This document shows positions 16,838 to 24,570 of a stretch of DNA of 64,000 nt, piece by piece. This DNA is from Paenibacillus vini (GTDB lineage Bacteria; Bacillota; Bacilli; Paenibacillales; Paenibacillaceae), in contig NZ_BOSL01000002.1 in NCBI RefSeq assembly GCF_018403325.1, positions 310,001-374,000 of the forward strand. The letters are read 5' to 3'. The stretch's first letter is position 1, and each line of letters begins with the position of its first letter. Under the pieces are notes generated by a model. The model had not been told where the DNA came from. It searched no databases and worked only from the letters and a program-made list of their open reading frames with translations. A program made the position numbers and the translations under genes.

Positions 16838-18040
16838 TTACAGGCTGTCGGCAGGGCCGAAAAATTCAAAATGAATACGTTCTTGCGGTACTCCCCATTC
16901 TTTGAGCGCCTGGTTGACGGCCCGCATAAACGGTACGGGACCGCAGAAATAGAAGTCCGCTTTCGGATCGGCGACCGTTTTGAGCCATGGGAGATCGATG
17001 AAGCCGGTCTTGTCGCAGCTTTCGCCGGCAGCCGGAGATTCGTACACATGGTAAGAGCGGAGTCTGTCGGCATGCTCACGCGTAAGCTGGTCGATATGTT
17101 CCTTCATGGCATGGTGGCTTCCGCAGCGTGCAGCATGGATATAGACAACATCGCGGTTGGAGTCGCCTTCGACAAGCGTTTCGAGCATGCTGACCATCGG
17201 AGTAAGCCCGACGCCGCCGCTCAGCAGTACGACCGGAATTTGCTTCGATTGATCCAGCGTGAAATCGCCGGCCGGGGCGCTGATCTCCACGGTATCGCCT
17301 TCTTGAATCTGTTCATGCAGATAAGTGGATACGACGCCTGCCGGATTGTCACCAATGGCGTCCTCCTGTTTCACGGAGATCCGGTAATAAGGATGGCCAG
17401 CGGATGTAGACAAACTGTAATGGCGAAGATGAGTGAATTCCTGACCTTCCGGTTTGACTCGGACAGTAATGTATTGGCCTGGCAGGTAAGATGCAATTTC
17501 GCCGCCGTCTTCCGGTTTCAGGTAAAAGGACGTAATTACGTCGCTTTCCTTGACCTTGCGCTCAACTACGAAACGGCGGAAACCGCGCCAGCCGCCTTTT
17601 TGCTGCTCGGCTTCCTGATACATTTCAGCCTCTACGCTGATAAATACGTCCGCAATGACGCCGTAGGCCTGAGCCCAGGCATCGATAATCTCGTCCGTTG
17701 CGGCATCTCCAAGCACGGTTTTAATTGCAGCCAGCAGGTTTTCGCCGACAATCGGATAATGCTCCGGCAAAATGCCAAGCGCGCGGTGTTTTTGTGCGAT
17801 GTTTTTTACAACAGGAAGGATTTCCTCCAACCGGTCGATATGAGCTGCGGCAGCGTATACCGCATTGGCCAGTGCGGCGGGCTGTTTGCCTTGACGTTGG
17901 TTAGCGTGGTTAAAAACATTCAGCAGTTCGGGGTGATTTTTAAACATCATTTGATAGAATTGTTTGGTAATGGTTTGTCCATGCACTTCAAGCACGGGAA
18001 CGGTGGACTTAATCACTTCAATCGTTTTTGCATCCAGCAC
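16838..18040 (-). CDS. hmp: flavohemoglobin, nitric oxide dioxygenase
   Basis: Converts NO and O2 to nitrate with NAD(P)H, protecting against nitrosative stress; cytosolic. 400 residues with three modules: N-terminal globin (KSTVPVLEVHG, KHRALGILPEHYPIVGENLL with the heme-region His), FAD domain (QYITVRV, RHYSLS) and NAD domain (LLSGGVGLTPMVSML, FYFCGP, ending FEFFGP). The start is GTG 18040: it gives MLDAKTIEVIKSTVPVL, matching the Bacillus Hmp N-terminus, and has GAAAGAAGGG upstream. An in-frame TTG seven codons earlier has no ribosome site. An Fnr-like box precedes the promoter. Confidence 0.96.
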   Translation of the reverse strand: MLDAKTIEVIKSTVPVLEVHGQTITKQFYQMMFKNHPELLNVFNHANQRQGKQPAALANAVYAAAAHIDRLEEILPVVKNIAQKHRALGILPEHYPIVGENLLAAIKTVLGDAATDEIIDAWAQAYGVIADVFISVEAEMYQEAEQQKGGWRGFRRFVVERKVKESDVITSFYLKPEDGGEIASYLPGQYITVRVKPEGQEFTHLRHYSLSTSAGHPYYRISVKQEDAIGDNPAGVVSTYLHEQIQEGDTVEISAPAGDFTLDQSKQIPVVLLSGGVGLTPMVSMLETLVEGDSNRDVVYIHAARCGSHHAMKEHIDQLTREHADRLRSYHVYESPAAGESCDKTGFIDLPWLKTVADPKADFYFCGPVPFMRAVNQALKEWGVPQERIHFEFFGPADSL

Positions 18041-18081
18041 GTGTAACCCTTCTTTCTTCAAAAATTATCGAGTACGTAACC

Positions 18082-18125
18082 AGTATAGAGTTGGGAAGTC
18101 CCCCGCAATAGTGACCTTAATCACA
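18082..18125 (-). promoter_or_regulatory. hmp promoter with Fnr-like box
   Basis: On the minus strand TATACT (18087-18082) is a -10 candidate. TGTGA-N6-TCACT (18125-18110) has one mismatch to the Fnr box, and its centre is about 41 bases upstream of the predicted transcript start, the position for Fnr activation. Confidence 0.6.
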
Positions 18126-18280
18126 CGGAAATTTTCCGAAATGTGAACTCTGTTCATTATGCAATGAAGAAAATCACACAAACGTCGATAATTTATTATT
18201 TGCAGACATAAGCTGTTTAGTCATCATTGCTTCTGTGGTATAATATGAATAGACAAAAACAGAAAGGATCAGGATACCAT

Positions 18281-18454
18281 GTGTCCCCGAAGGACGAATC
18301 CCCAAAGGACGATTTGGAAACGTTGTGATCTCTCTTACACTTAGCTTTTTTCGTGGAGCGTCGGTTTATGGCCAACAACCCTACGAAAGAAGCGTGCTAC
18401 AATGCGAAGGATGAAGCCCTCCAGGACCTTCTTTTGCGTAGGGAATGGCCGTAA
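18281..18454 (+). pseudogene. small reading frame interrupted by one in-frame TGA
   Basis: A 57-codon frame from GTG 18281, behind AAAGGATCAGG, to TAA 18452-18454, containing a single TGA at 18326-18328. The first part reads MSPKDESPKDDLETL, then after the stop SLLHLAFFVERRF and MANNPTKEACYNAKDEAL. Both halves look like protein and share one frame. The second half has its own ATG (18368) and GGAG. It may be a small gene broken by one substitution, two small coupled genes, or a yitT leader. The RNA could also fold, since CCCTACGAAAGAAG and CTTCTTTTGCGTAGGG nearly pair. TATAAT at 18239-18244 is a likely promoter. Confidence 0.4.
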
Positions 18455-18486
18455 GGTCAACCAAACTACGATAAGAGGGATTCCGA

Positions 18487-19143
18487 ATGAGGAAGAAGAC
18501 AGGATGGCAAGTTGACGGCAGACAATTATTGACGATGTTGTTCGGTTCATTTTTATTGGCTTTTACGTACTACCACATCAATTTTCAGAACGGATTGTCG
18601 GAAGGCGGGTTCGTGGGGCTAGCGCTCCTGGGCAAATATTTGTTCGATTTACCGCCGGCGCTTTCGATGATCGCATTGGATGTTCCGATTTTTATTTTGG
18701 CCATATTCTTGAAAGGCCGGAAGTTTATTGTGAATACGCTGATTGCTTCGATGGCGTTCTCGGCATTTTATGAATTGTGTGAACGGTTCTCGCCTTTGAC
18801 GGTGAACTTAAGCGCAAATTTGCCGCTGGCGGCGCTATTGTCAGGCCTCCTGACAGGACTGGGCGCAGGCCTCGTCATCCGGACGGGCGGAGCAACGGGC
18901 GGAGATGATACTTTATCGATGATGATAAGTCAATGGTCCGGGATTAAGATCGGAACCGTGTTTATCATGATGGATGCGGTAGTGCTGATGGTCTCATTGC
19001 TATACTTACCGTTTAAAGAAACGATGTTTACCATTATGGCAGTGTTGATTGCCGGAAAAATGATTACCTGGACCGTCCATTACGGACGGAGAGAAATTGC
19101 ACCACGTCAAATCCCTTACGGGATGAAGAAGAAAACAGCTTGA
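18487..19143 (+). CDS. YitT family membrane protein
   Basis: 218 residues with five or six membrane helices and the glycine-rich family pattern GLGAGLVIRTGGATGGDDTLSMMIS. YitT/DUF161 proteins are widespread in Bacillota; their substrate is not established. Most family members carry a C-terminal soluble DUF2179 domain of ~80 residues, bringing them to about 280-290; this one ends after the membrane part (last helix then a short basic tail), so it is the short form. The start is ATG 18487 behind AAGAGGGA. The leader upstream holds the interrupted small frame. The terminator stem begins inside the last codons. Confidence 0.88.
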   Translation: MRKKTGWQVDGRQLLTMLFGSFLLAFTYYHINFQNGLSEGGFVGLALLGKYLFDLPPALSMIALDVPIFILAIFLKGRKFIVNTLIASMAFSAFYELCERFSPLTVNLSANLPLAALLSGLLTGLGAGLVIRTGGATGGDDTLSMMISQWSGIKIGTVFIMMDAVVLMVSLLYLPFKETMFTIMAVLIAGKMITWTVHYGRREIAPRQIPYGMKKKTA

Positions 19144-19167
19144 GCCGGAGGCTCAAGCTGTTTTTTT
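19130..19167. terminator. terminator after yitT-like gene
   Basis: AACAGCTTGAGCC and GGCTCAAGCTGTT form a 13-base perfect stem with a GGA-type loop and seven T. It overlaps the stop codon and may also serve the convergent small gene. Confidence 0.9.
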
Positions 19168-19172
19168 GTATG

Positions 19173-19355
19173 TTACCGATCGTCTTGAGGATGGTTCTTA
19201 TCCCATTCCTCCGCCTTGGCCGTACCGATGGCGATCGCCCGGCCTTCCTCATAGCCCTCTTCGAGCAGGGCATTGGCAATTTCGACCGCTTTGTTCCTCA
19301 CCCGGGGGTCCAGGTTCTTCATGGACGGCGGGTAATCATTTTTTTTCCAGGGCAT
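19173..19355 (-). CDS. small conserved protein of unknown function
   Basis: 60 residues with an excellent ribosome site (AAGGAGGAG) before ATG at 19355. The sequence MPWKKNDYPPSMKNL, then VRNKAVEIANALLEEGYEEGRAIAIGTAKAEEW, is a pattern I recognise from small stand-alone proteins in many bacteria, with no established function known to me. It is soluble: a short N-terminal aromatic/proline segment and one long amphipathic helix region. It is not clearly in an operon; yitT converges on it and the DinB-like gene lies 73 bases upstream on the same strand. Confidence 0.82.
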   Translation of the reverse strand: MPWKKNDYPPSMKNLDPRVRNKAVEIANALLEEGYEEGRAIAIGTAKAEEWDKNHPQDDR

Positions 19356-19428
19356 GACGAACTCCTCCTTACCGGTGATTATATCTTGTCATTACCCCGA
19401 TACGAAGCAAAGAAACTATTGTCTATGT

Positions 19429-19923
19429 CTAGGACCGCCATGAACCTTGCTGTCTGCGGATCAGCACAATCTGGCCGGCATGATAGGCGTCATGCAGCAG
19501 CCAGCGGGACAATTCCTCGCCGAGCTTTACCTCGCCGGATTTCTCCGAGTAAGGAGCCTGCAAATCGCTGTCCTTCAGTCCGGAGATGGCTTGGCGAAGC
19601 TCGTATGCGGTTCGTTCCGTTTCGGCCAAAGTCGCAATCCAGCCCTCGGCGCCCGCAGGATGCTCCAGATTGGAGAACGTCTCTTCGTTAGTCTGAACTC
19701 CCGGAACGGAGGGGATATTTTTAAGCCGGTTGAGAATCCGCTTGTTATAGTAATTGATATGGTTCACCGTTTCACGGATTGAATTGCCTCCGCCGGGAGG
19801 AGTCCATTCGGCTTGCTCGGCGGTAACGCTTTGAAGGGCTACGGAAAGGGGAACAATCCATTCTTCGCGATCCCAGGTATTGTCTTTTTGAATGGACAAC
19901 AAATCTACGGAATTGATGCTCAT
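19429..19923 (-). CDS. DinB/YfiT-like four-helix metalloprotein
   Basis: 164 residues of the DinB superfamily: helical bundle proteins with a three-His metal site, used as thiol-dependent transferases or of unknown use. The likely metal ligands are the His in VNHINYYN near residue 60 and the two in LLHDAYHAGQIVLIRR near the C-terminus. The start is ATG 19923 behind AAAGGAGATG; a longer upstream frame has no such site and would run through the shared control region. It is transcribed divergently from the CGNR gene, with four symmetric TGTAAC/GTTACA elements between them, suggesting joint control. Confidence 0.85.
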   Translation of the reverse strand: MSINSVDLLSIQKDNTWDREEWIVPLSVALQSVTAEQAEWTPPGGGNSIRETVNHINYYNKRILNRLKNIPSVPGVQTNEETFSNLEHPAGAEGWIATLAETERTAYELRQAISGLKDSDLQAPYSEKSGEVKLGEELSRWLLHDAYHAGQIVLIRRQQGSWRS

Positions 19924-19945
19924 TGTTTCATCTCCTTTGGTAGAT

Positions 19946-20040
19946 TGTAACTGGTTAAAACTGCTTTTAGAGGTTACAATGAGATTGTAGCACATCAAAC
20001 ATCGGAATGTAACCACTTATTTATTGTATAGATAGTTACA
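19946..20040. promoter_or_regulatory. paired long operators TGTAAC-N21-GTTACA (two copies)
   Basis: TGTAAC (19946-19951) and GTTACA (19973-19978) form one 33-base unit; TGTAAC (20008-20013) and GTTACA (20035-20040) form a second with exactly the same 21-base spacer. The spacer sequences differ. The units overlap TACAAT (minus, 19949-19944) and TATAGAT (plus, 20027-20033), the best -10 elements for the two divergent genes. The CGNR protein encoded next to them is the natural candidate binder. Confidence 0.65.
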
Positions 20041-20061
20041 TGCGTTTTGGAGGTAGGGGAC

Positions 20062-20670
20062 GTGGAGACGCTGTGGAGCGATTTTCTGAATAGCGAGTGG
20101 CATGACTGGAAGGGGAGCGGATACTCCGAAGATCGGCTGGGTCAGGAAAAATGGCAAACCTACTATTTAAATCAATGGCAATTAAAAGCGCAGGTGCCTG
20201 CGGATGATGAAACGGTCGGTGTTATGCGGCAGTTTCGGAGTCGCTTGCATGACATGTCGGTGCGTTGCGCCGCCGGCGCCACACTAGCCGCAGAGGATGT
20301 GGATGAGCTTAACCGCATGCTGGATTTAGGTCCAGTGAAGCGGAAAGCGAAGTTGGAAGGCGGAGAACTTGGGATTGGCCTGACTCCGGTTCGGGAGGAC
20401 TGGCATCAAGTGATGGCGGAAGTGGCCGCCAGTTTTTTACGGAGTCTTATCGACGGGGAAGGAAACCGGATTCGGATTTGTGATAATCCCGATTGCAGAT
20501 GGGTTTTCTATGATGATACCCGTAACCGGACCAAAAAATATTGCGATGATAAAATGTGCGGTAATCTGATGAAGGTACGCCGTTTCCGGGCCAAAAAGAA
20601 GCAAGAACAAAACAAAGCCGGGCGCAAGATTCCGAGCAGGACAAGTGAGTCCGCTGAATCCCACAAATAA
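20062..20670 (+). CDS. CGNR zinc-finger (ABATE domain) regulator-like protein
   Basis: 202 residues. The N-terminal ~130 are a helical domain like the ABATE/DUF1470 domain of CGNR proteins. The C-terminal zinc finger is CDNPDCRWVFYDDTRNRTK then KYCDDKMCGNLMKVRRFRAKKK, with four Cys (C-x4-C, C-x4-C) and the CGN-x3-R signature that names the family. CGNR proteins are presumed DNA-binding regulators. The start is GTG 20062 behind TTTGGAGGTAGGG; an in-frame TTG at 20047 would put the ribosome site inside the gene. Symmetric elements upstream could be its own operators. Confidence 0.88.
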   Translation: METLWSDFLNSEWHDWKGSGYSEDRLGQEKWQTYYLNQWQLKAQVPADDETVGVMRQFRSRLHDMSVRCAAGATLAAEDVDELNRMLDLGPVKRKAKLEGGELGIGLTPVREDWHQVMAEVAASFLRSLIDGEGNRIRICDNPDCRWVFYDDTRNRTKKYCDDKMCGNLMKVRRFRAKKKQEQNKAGRKIPSRTSESAESHK

Positions 20671-20674
20671 AATA

Positions 20675-20722
20675 AAAATGCGCCCTTGCCTCAGATCATG
20701 ACGGCAGGAGCGCATTTTATAT
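20675..20722. terminator. bidirectional terminator between CGNR gene and msrAB
   Basis: AAAATGCGC plus CCTTGCC pair with GGCAGG plus GCGCATTTT across a ~12-base loop; T run on the plus side and A run for the minus side. Confidence 0.8.
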
Positions 20723-20749
20723 TTAGCGATAGATTTTAATGATGGAATC

Positions 20750-21718
20750 TTATTGGAACAAATGTTTATACTCCCCGTAGCCTTCCTTCTCCAGATCCTC
20801 CTTCGGTACGAAGCGAAGAGCAGCAGAGTTAATGCAGTAGCGGAGACCGGTTGGCTGAGGTCCGTCATCGAACACGTGGCCCAAATGAGAATTGCCTTCC
20901 CGGCTGCGGACCTCCGTGCGGATCATGAAATGGCTGGTATCGGTCTTCTCCTTGATGCTGTAATCGCGCAAGGGGCGAGTGAAGCTCGGCCAGCCGCAGC
21001 CTGCATCGAATTTATCGCGCGAGCTGAAGAGCGGCTCTCCCGATACGATATCCACATAGATTCCTTCACCGGTATGGTCCCAGTATTCGCCGGTAAACGG
21101 GCGCTCGGTGGCGCTGTTCTGCGTGACTTCATATTGGATCGGTGTCAGCTTGGTTTTGAGTTCCTCCGGATTAGCCGGGCCGGACCAGTGCCGCTCAATA
21201 AAGTCCTCGCGTCCGGAGCCTTTGCGATAACGTTTATAATGGAGCGGGTTCTTTTTATGATATCCCTGGTGATATTCCTCAGCCGCATAGAAAGGGGCCG
21301 CGGGAAGAATCTGCGTAACGATCGGTTTGTCGAACCGGCCGCTCTCCGCAAGCTCTTTCTTGGACTGTTCCGCTTCTAACCGCTGCTGTTCATTATGATA
21401 AAAAATAGCTGTCCGGTAGGACGAGCCCCGGTCATGAAATTGTCCTCCCTCATCGGTCGGATCGATTTGCTGCCAAAACATTTCCAGCAGTTTCCTGTAC
21501 GGAAATACGGCTGGGTCGAACGTAATTTGCACAGCCTCATAATGACCGGTCTCATCGGTACAGACTTGCTCGTAAGTCGGATTTTCGATATGTCCTCCGG
21601 TATACCCCGAGATAATCCCATGGATCCCCGGGAGTTCTTCAAAAGGCGACACCATGCACCAGAAACAGCCTCCGGCAAAGGTAGCGAGTTCCAGGCCAGC
21701 AGCCTGTGATGAATTCAT
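20750..21718 (-). CDS. msrAB: peptide methionine sulfoxide reductase MsrA/MsrB fusion
   Basis: Repairs oxidised methionine: the MsrA half reduces S-sulfoxides and the MsrB half R-sulfoxides, recycled by thioredoxin. 322 residues. MsrA (1 to ~165) has GGCFWC with catalytic Cys18, and [15 protein letters not shown]. MsrB (~180-322) has [20 protein letters not shown] and the catalytic Cys295 in [10 protein letters not shown]. The zinc-binding CxxC pairs of some MsrB proteins are absent, as in Bacillus MsrB. No signal peptide, so cytosolic. The start ATG overlaps the stop of the upstream TVP38 gene by four bases, and GGAGGG lies inside that gene. Confidence 0.96.
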   Translation of the reverse strand: MNSSQAAGLELATFAGGCFWCMVSPFEELPGIHGIISGYTGGHIENPTYEQVCTDETGHYEAVQITFDPAVFPYRKLLEMFWQQIDPTDEGGQFHDRGSSYRTAIFYHNEQQRLEAEQSKKELAESGRFDKPIVTQILPAAPFYAAEEYHQGYHKKNPLHYKRYRKGSGREDFIERHWSGPANPEELKTKLTPIQYEVTQNSATERPFTGEYWDHTGEGIYVDIVSGEPLFSSRDKFDAGCGWPSFTRPLRDYSIKEKTDTSHFMIRTEVRSREGNSHLGHVFDDGPQPTGLRYCINSAALRFVPKEDLEKEGYGEYKHLFQ

Positions 21719-22419
21719 GACGATCCCTCCGTTTCGTTGGGAGATGAAATGTCTCCCGTTACTTCGGCTTCCATTATATCGCTTTTTGCCAGAAAGCCAA
21801 AACTTGCGATATGATTTCCTCTTCTTCTTTTTCTATAAACCCACAATACCAGCAGAAGAAACAGCATGTACACGCATGCCGAACCTAATGCGATCCAGGG
21901 CCTGCTGAATAGCGACGCTCCCAAGAAAGCGTACAAGAAAACGCTGGGCAGCTTCCCGAACACGGAGGCCGAGAGGTAGGTGAAAAAGGGGATACCGTAA
22001 GCCCCCGCATAAATATTGACCGGGGTCTGGGGAAGCACGGGAATCAGTCTGCAAATGACGATCGCTTCAAACGGCCGACGATCGATGGCCTTGCTTATCG
22101 CCTTCAGCGGCTTGATCCGGGCAGTCCAGGCTTGGGCCGCGTCCCGGAACCCGTAGGCCGATCCCCAATAAAGCAGAGCGCCTGCCAGGGTGGAACCGAT
22201 TAAAGTCACGAGGCCGCCGCCTAAGGCGCCCATCATATAGCCTGCCGCAGCAATAACCAGGCGGTAGGGCATGATGGGGAACACGGCCAGCACGGTGGAA
22301 AGCACGATCAGGATCCACAAAGGAGGGTTCCCGGTAACCCAAGCGATCAGCGCATCTTTATATGTGTAAGCTAATACAAAAGCTGCGGCATACACCGCCA
22401 GAGTTGTCCACTTTTTCAT
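21715..22419 (-). CDS. TVP38/TMEM64 family (DedA-like) membrane protein
   Basis: 234 residues with five or six membrane helices. The family signature is seen in [45 protein letters not shown] and in [29 protein letters not shown], the two re-entrant VTT elements. Bacterial members belong to the DedA/SNARE-associated superfamily, some of which move lipid carriers across the membrane; the substrate here is unknown. The hydrophilic C-terminal ~40 residues are not conserved. It is the first gene of an operon with msrAB (four-base overlap). The start is ATG 22419 behind AAAGGAGGC. Confidence 0.9.
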   Translation of the reverse strand: MKKWTTLAVYAAAFVLAYTYKDALIAWVTGNPPLWILIVLSTVLAVFPIMPYRLVIAAAGYMMGALGGGLVTLIGSTLAGALLYWGSAYGFRDAAQAWTARIKPLKAISKAIDRRPFEAIVICRLIPVLPQTPVNIYAGAYGIPFFTYLSASVFGKLPSVFLYAFLGASLFSRPWIALGSACVYMLFLLLVLWVYRKRRRGNHIASFGFLAKSDIMEAEVTGDISSPNETEGSS

Positions 22420-22570
22420 GGTGCCTCCTTTTTCTCTCCTAATATCATATCAAATCTGAAAAGAGAAATGAGCGGAATTGATGAGACAGTGGCTGGTTTC
22501 TCTGAAATAACTATGAAAAATCTAGCGTTATCGCTCTGTTCATGCTATACTAACTTCAATAAAACATGCA

Positions 22571-22697
22571 TGGTTCCCAAAGGGGAGTAGCTAGATACAA
22601 TAAAGTCGTCATTACGGGTTCATCGCCCCGGCTTTATTGGCAACCTTTCGTTGTTAGCGAGACCTTTGCCCGGCGAGTATTGGGTAAAGGTCTTTTT
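22571..22697 (+). ncRNA. yybP-ykoY manganese riboswitch with terminator platform
   Basis: The conserved aptamer blocks are present in order: AAAGGGGAGTAGC (22579-22591), GTCGTCATTACGGG, CCCCGGCTTTATTGGCAACC, and AGCGAGACCTTTGCC. The 3' part forms a terminator, AGACCTTTGCCC (22660-22671) with GGGTAAAGGTCT (22682-22693) and T6. The left arm of the terminator overlaps the aptamer 3' strand, so Mn2+ binding would release the transcript. TATACT at 22545-22550 is a -10 candidate. The rest of the 376-base gap (22420-22570 and 22698-22795) holds only promoter and leader sequence. Confidence 0.95.
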
Positions 22698-22795
22698 TGA
22701 TGCGATAATGCGTCGTGCCCAATATGAGCGCGGCGTATTTTTTTATGCCGAAAACCAGAGTATACAGAATGTAGAGAACAGAAAGGGGAGAGAAC

Positions 22796-23503
22796 ATGGA
22801 TTTTATGAGCCCGGAATTTTGGATGGCTTTGCTATCCATCATTCTGATCGACCTCGTTCTTGCCGGAGACAATGCTATCGTGATCGGGCTTGCGGCAAGA
22901 AACGTACAAAAGGCGGATCAGAAAAAAGTAATTATATGGGGGACCGTCGGGGCTATCATTGTACGTGTTATCATGACGTTGCTTGTACTGGAATTGCTTA
23001 ACATTCCGGGACTTCGTCTCGTCGGGGGACTGGCGCTGCTATGGATCGCCTACAAGCTGCTTATTGACGAGAAAAATCATGAGATCAATGCAGGCAACCA
23101 AATGTGGGCGGCTATCCGTACTATCATTATTGCGGATACGATGATGGGGCTGGATAACGTATTGGCCGTGGCAGGTGCCGCACATGGAGACTTCCTGCTC
23201 GTCGTGATCGGACTGGCCGTTTCCGTCCCGATTATGGTTTGGGGTAGCACTATGATCCTGAAGCTTACGGAACGCTTCCCGGTAGTTATTACGATCGGGG
23301 CTGCGGTGCTAGCCTGGACGGCTGCAAAAATGCTGGTCGAGGAACCGCTCATTCACGACTGGTTTGCAAACGGATTGGTCAAATATAGTTTTGAAGTCAT
23401 CGCTATTATCGGAGTCGTAGCTCTTGGCACCATGGTCAAGAAAAAGAAGGAACGCCGACGCCAGATTGAGCAAACCTTGAAGCACGGGAATCAGCCGACC
23501 TAA
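22796..23503 (+). CDS. TerC family membrane protein (manganese export/metalation type)
   Basis: 235 residues, about seven membrane helices, with the two acidic signatures of the TerC/YkoY family: LIDLVLAGDNAIVIGLA near the start and DTMMGLDNVLAVAGAAHGD in the middle. Bacillus relatives YkoY (MeeY) and YceF (MeeF) move Mn2+ out and supply it to secreted enzymes. The riboswitch directly upstream is of the Mn2+-sensing class that turns these genes on, which supports manganese as the substrate. The C-terminus is a basic tail (KKKKERRRQ). The start is ATG 22796 behind GAAAGGGGAG. Confidence 0.93.
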   Translation: MDFMSPEFWMALLSIILIDLVLAGDNAIVIGLAARNVQKADQKKVIIWGTVGAIIVRVIMTLLVLELLNIPGLRLVGGLALLWIAYKLLIDEKNHEINAGNQMWAAIRTIIIADTMMGLDNVLAVAGAAHGDFLLVVIGLAVSVPIMVWGSTMILKLTERFPVVITIGAAVLAWTAAKMLVEEPLIHDWFANGLVKYSFEVIAIIGVVALGTMVKKKKERRRQIEQTLKHGNQPT

Positions 23504-23524
23504 CCGGCAGACCCTAAATCATAG

Positions 23525-23573
23525 AAAAACGCCACCCAACCTCCAAGCTGGAGGGTACGGTGGCGTTTTTTTA
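23525..23573. terminator. bidirectional terminator between terC-like and araC-like genes
   Basis: AAAAACGCCACC pairs with GGTGGCGTTTTT, with an inner ACCTCC/GGAGGT-like stem; T and A runs on both sides. Confidence 0.88.
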
Positions 23574-23600
23574 ATGGACAGAAGTGCACGAACAAATAGC

Positions 23601-24425
23601 TTAATTAGCTGCGCCTGAACCCCTGGCGGCAAGCCGAAATTGCTTCGGGGACATCCCGTATCTTTTACGGAACACTTTGTGAAAATAATTGTAGCTTGGA
23701 AATCCCGAGCTCTCGGCAACATGCTCCAACGTCAGTGGACTGAATATAATCCGCTCGCGGGCCATGTTTAATCGGACTTCCAGCGTGTATTGAATAATAC
23801 TCGTATCAAACGCTTCTTTGAACAGATGAACCGCGCGAGACACGCTGATCCCGACATGGGCGGCGGCGTCCTCCAGCTTAAAGGGGGAGGCGGCGTTTTC
23901 CTCGATATAACTTTTGATCTGATGGGCAAGATAGGTTGGGAAGGTCGGCAGCGGCTGCTGCAGCAAGTTCCGGTCGATATCCATGCACAAGATCTTCAAA
24001 TAGTATTCCGCAATTTCCGGAGATGGATTGGAGATCCGCTGCTGCTCCAGCATAATTTGCCGGAAAGCTCCCAGTATCCCCTCGGAAAGCGGGAGTCTGA
24101 TTTTTTTGGGCCGGGTATGCTTCTTCCACCAGTTATCCACCCAATCTCCCGACAAAAAGATATGATAATCCCCGCTGTTGACTACGGTTTCACCAAGCGG
24201 GCTGTTCTCGGCTTCGATCCGCAGTTCGTAAGGCTCTCCGGGTTCAACGAGCAGCAAGTCCCCGGGCTCGACCAATTCCAGACGTCCGTCGATCCGGGTC
24301 CGGCAACGGCCTGCAGTCTGGAAACGAATCAGGTGGCTATCTAATCCGTCAGGCTGGATGCTATGGAACGGCTTTCTGTGCACCGAATAACCGGCTAGCA
24401 ATATTTGCAGGTTTAGATGATCCAT
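23601..24425 (-). CDS. AraC family transcriptional regulator
   Basis: 274 residues. The N-terminal ~150 form a cupin-type sugar-sensing domain (LIRFQTAGRCRTRIDG, VEPGDLLLVEPGEPYEL). The C-terminal ~100 carry two helix-turn-helices, IEENAASPFKLEDAAAHVGISVSRAVHLFKEAF and LTLEHVAESSGFPSYNYFHKVFRKRYGMSPKQFR, the second with the GF-x5-FxKxFK-x3-GxSPxxFR signature. The start is the second ATG (24425), nine bases after AGGAGA; an ATG three codons earlier directly abuts that site. It is divergent from the dehydrogenase/isomerase operon and is its likely activator. Confidence 0.93.
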   Translation of the reverse strand: MDHLNLQILLAGYSVHRKPFHSIQPDGLDSHLIRFQTAGRCRTRIDGRLELVEPGDLLLVEPGEPYELRIEAENSPLGETVVNSGDYHIFLSGDWVDNWWKKHTRPKKIRLPLSEGILGAFRQIMLEQQRISNPSPEIAEYYLKILCMDIDRNLLQQPLPTFPTYLAHQIKSYIEENAASPFKLEDAAAHVGISVSRAVHLFKEAFDTSIIQYTLEVRLNMARERIIFSPLTLEHVAESSGFPSYNYFHKVFRKRYGMSPKQFRLAARGSGAAN

Positions 24426-24570
24426 AAGGGGCATTCTCCTGTGCTTCTCAAAAAATAATGACCAGATTGTTCATGTTTCAATCATATTATTCATTTTACA
24501 AAGATGCAAATTGAAATACCATGTAGAAGAGTCGACTGACATCCGTATCGCTTCGGGAGGAGTGATGAGA

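Noticed and set aside
16832-18046. 404-codon plus-strand frame opposite hmp
   Set aside because: Exact antisense of a complete flavohemoglobin; composition is low in aliphatic patterning and start context is poor.
18139-18156. TGTGAACTCTGTTCAT as a second Fnr box near hmp
   Set aside because: The right half has too many mismatches to TCACA and it lies outside the useful distance from the predicted start.
18279-18344. 21-codon frame from ATG 18279 (MCPRRTNPQRT) as a leader peptide
   Set aside because: The GTG two bases later starts a frame that looks more like protein and continues in phase with the second half of the region; the Arg-rich reading is the less likely frame.
23525-23573. Hairpin read as a repeat or attachment site
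   Set aside because: Convergent genes and flanking T and A runs explain it as a bidirectional terminator.
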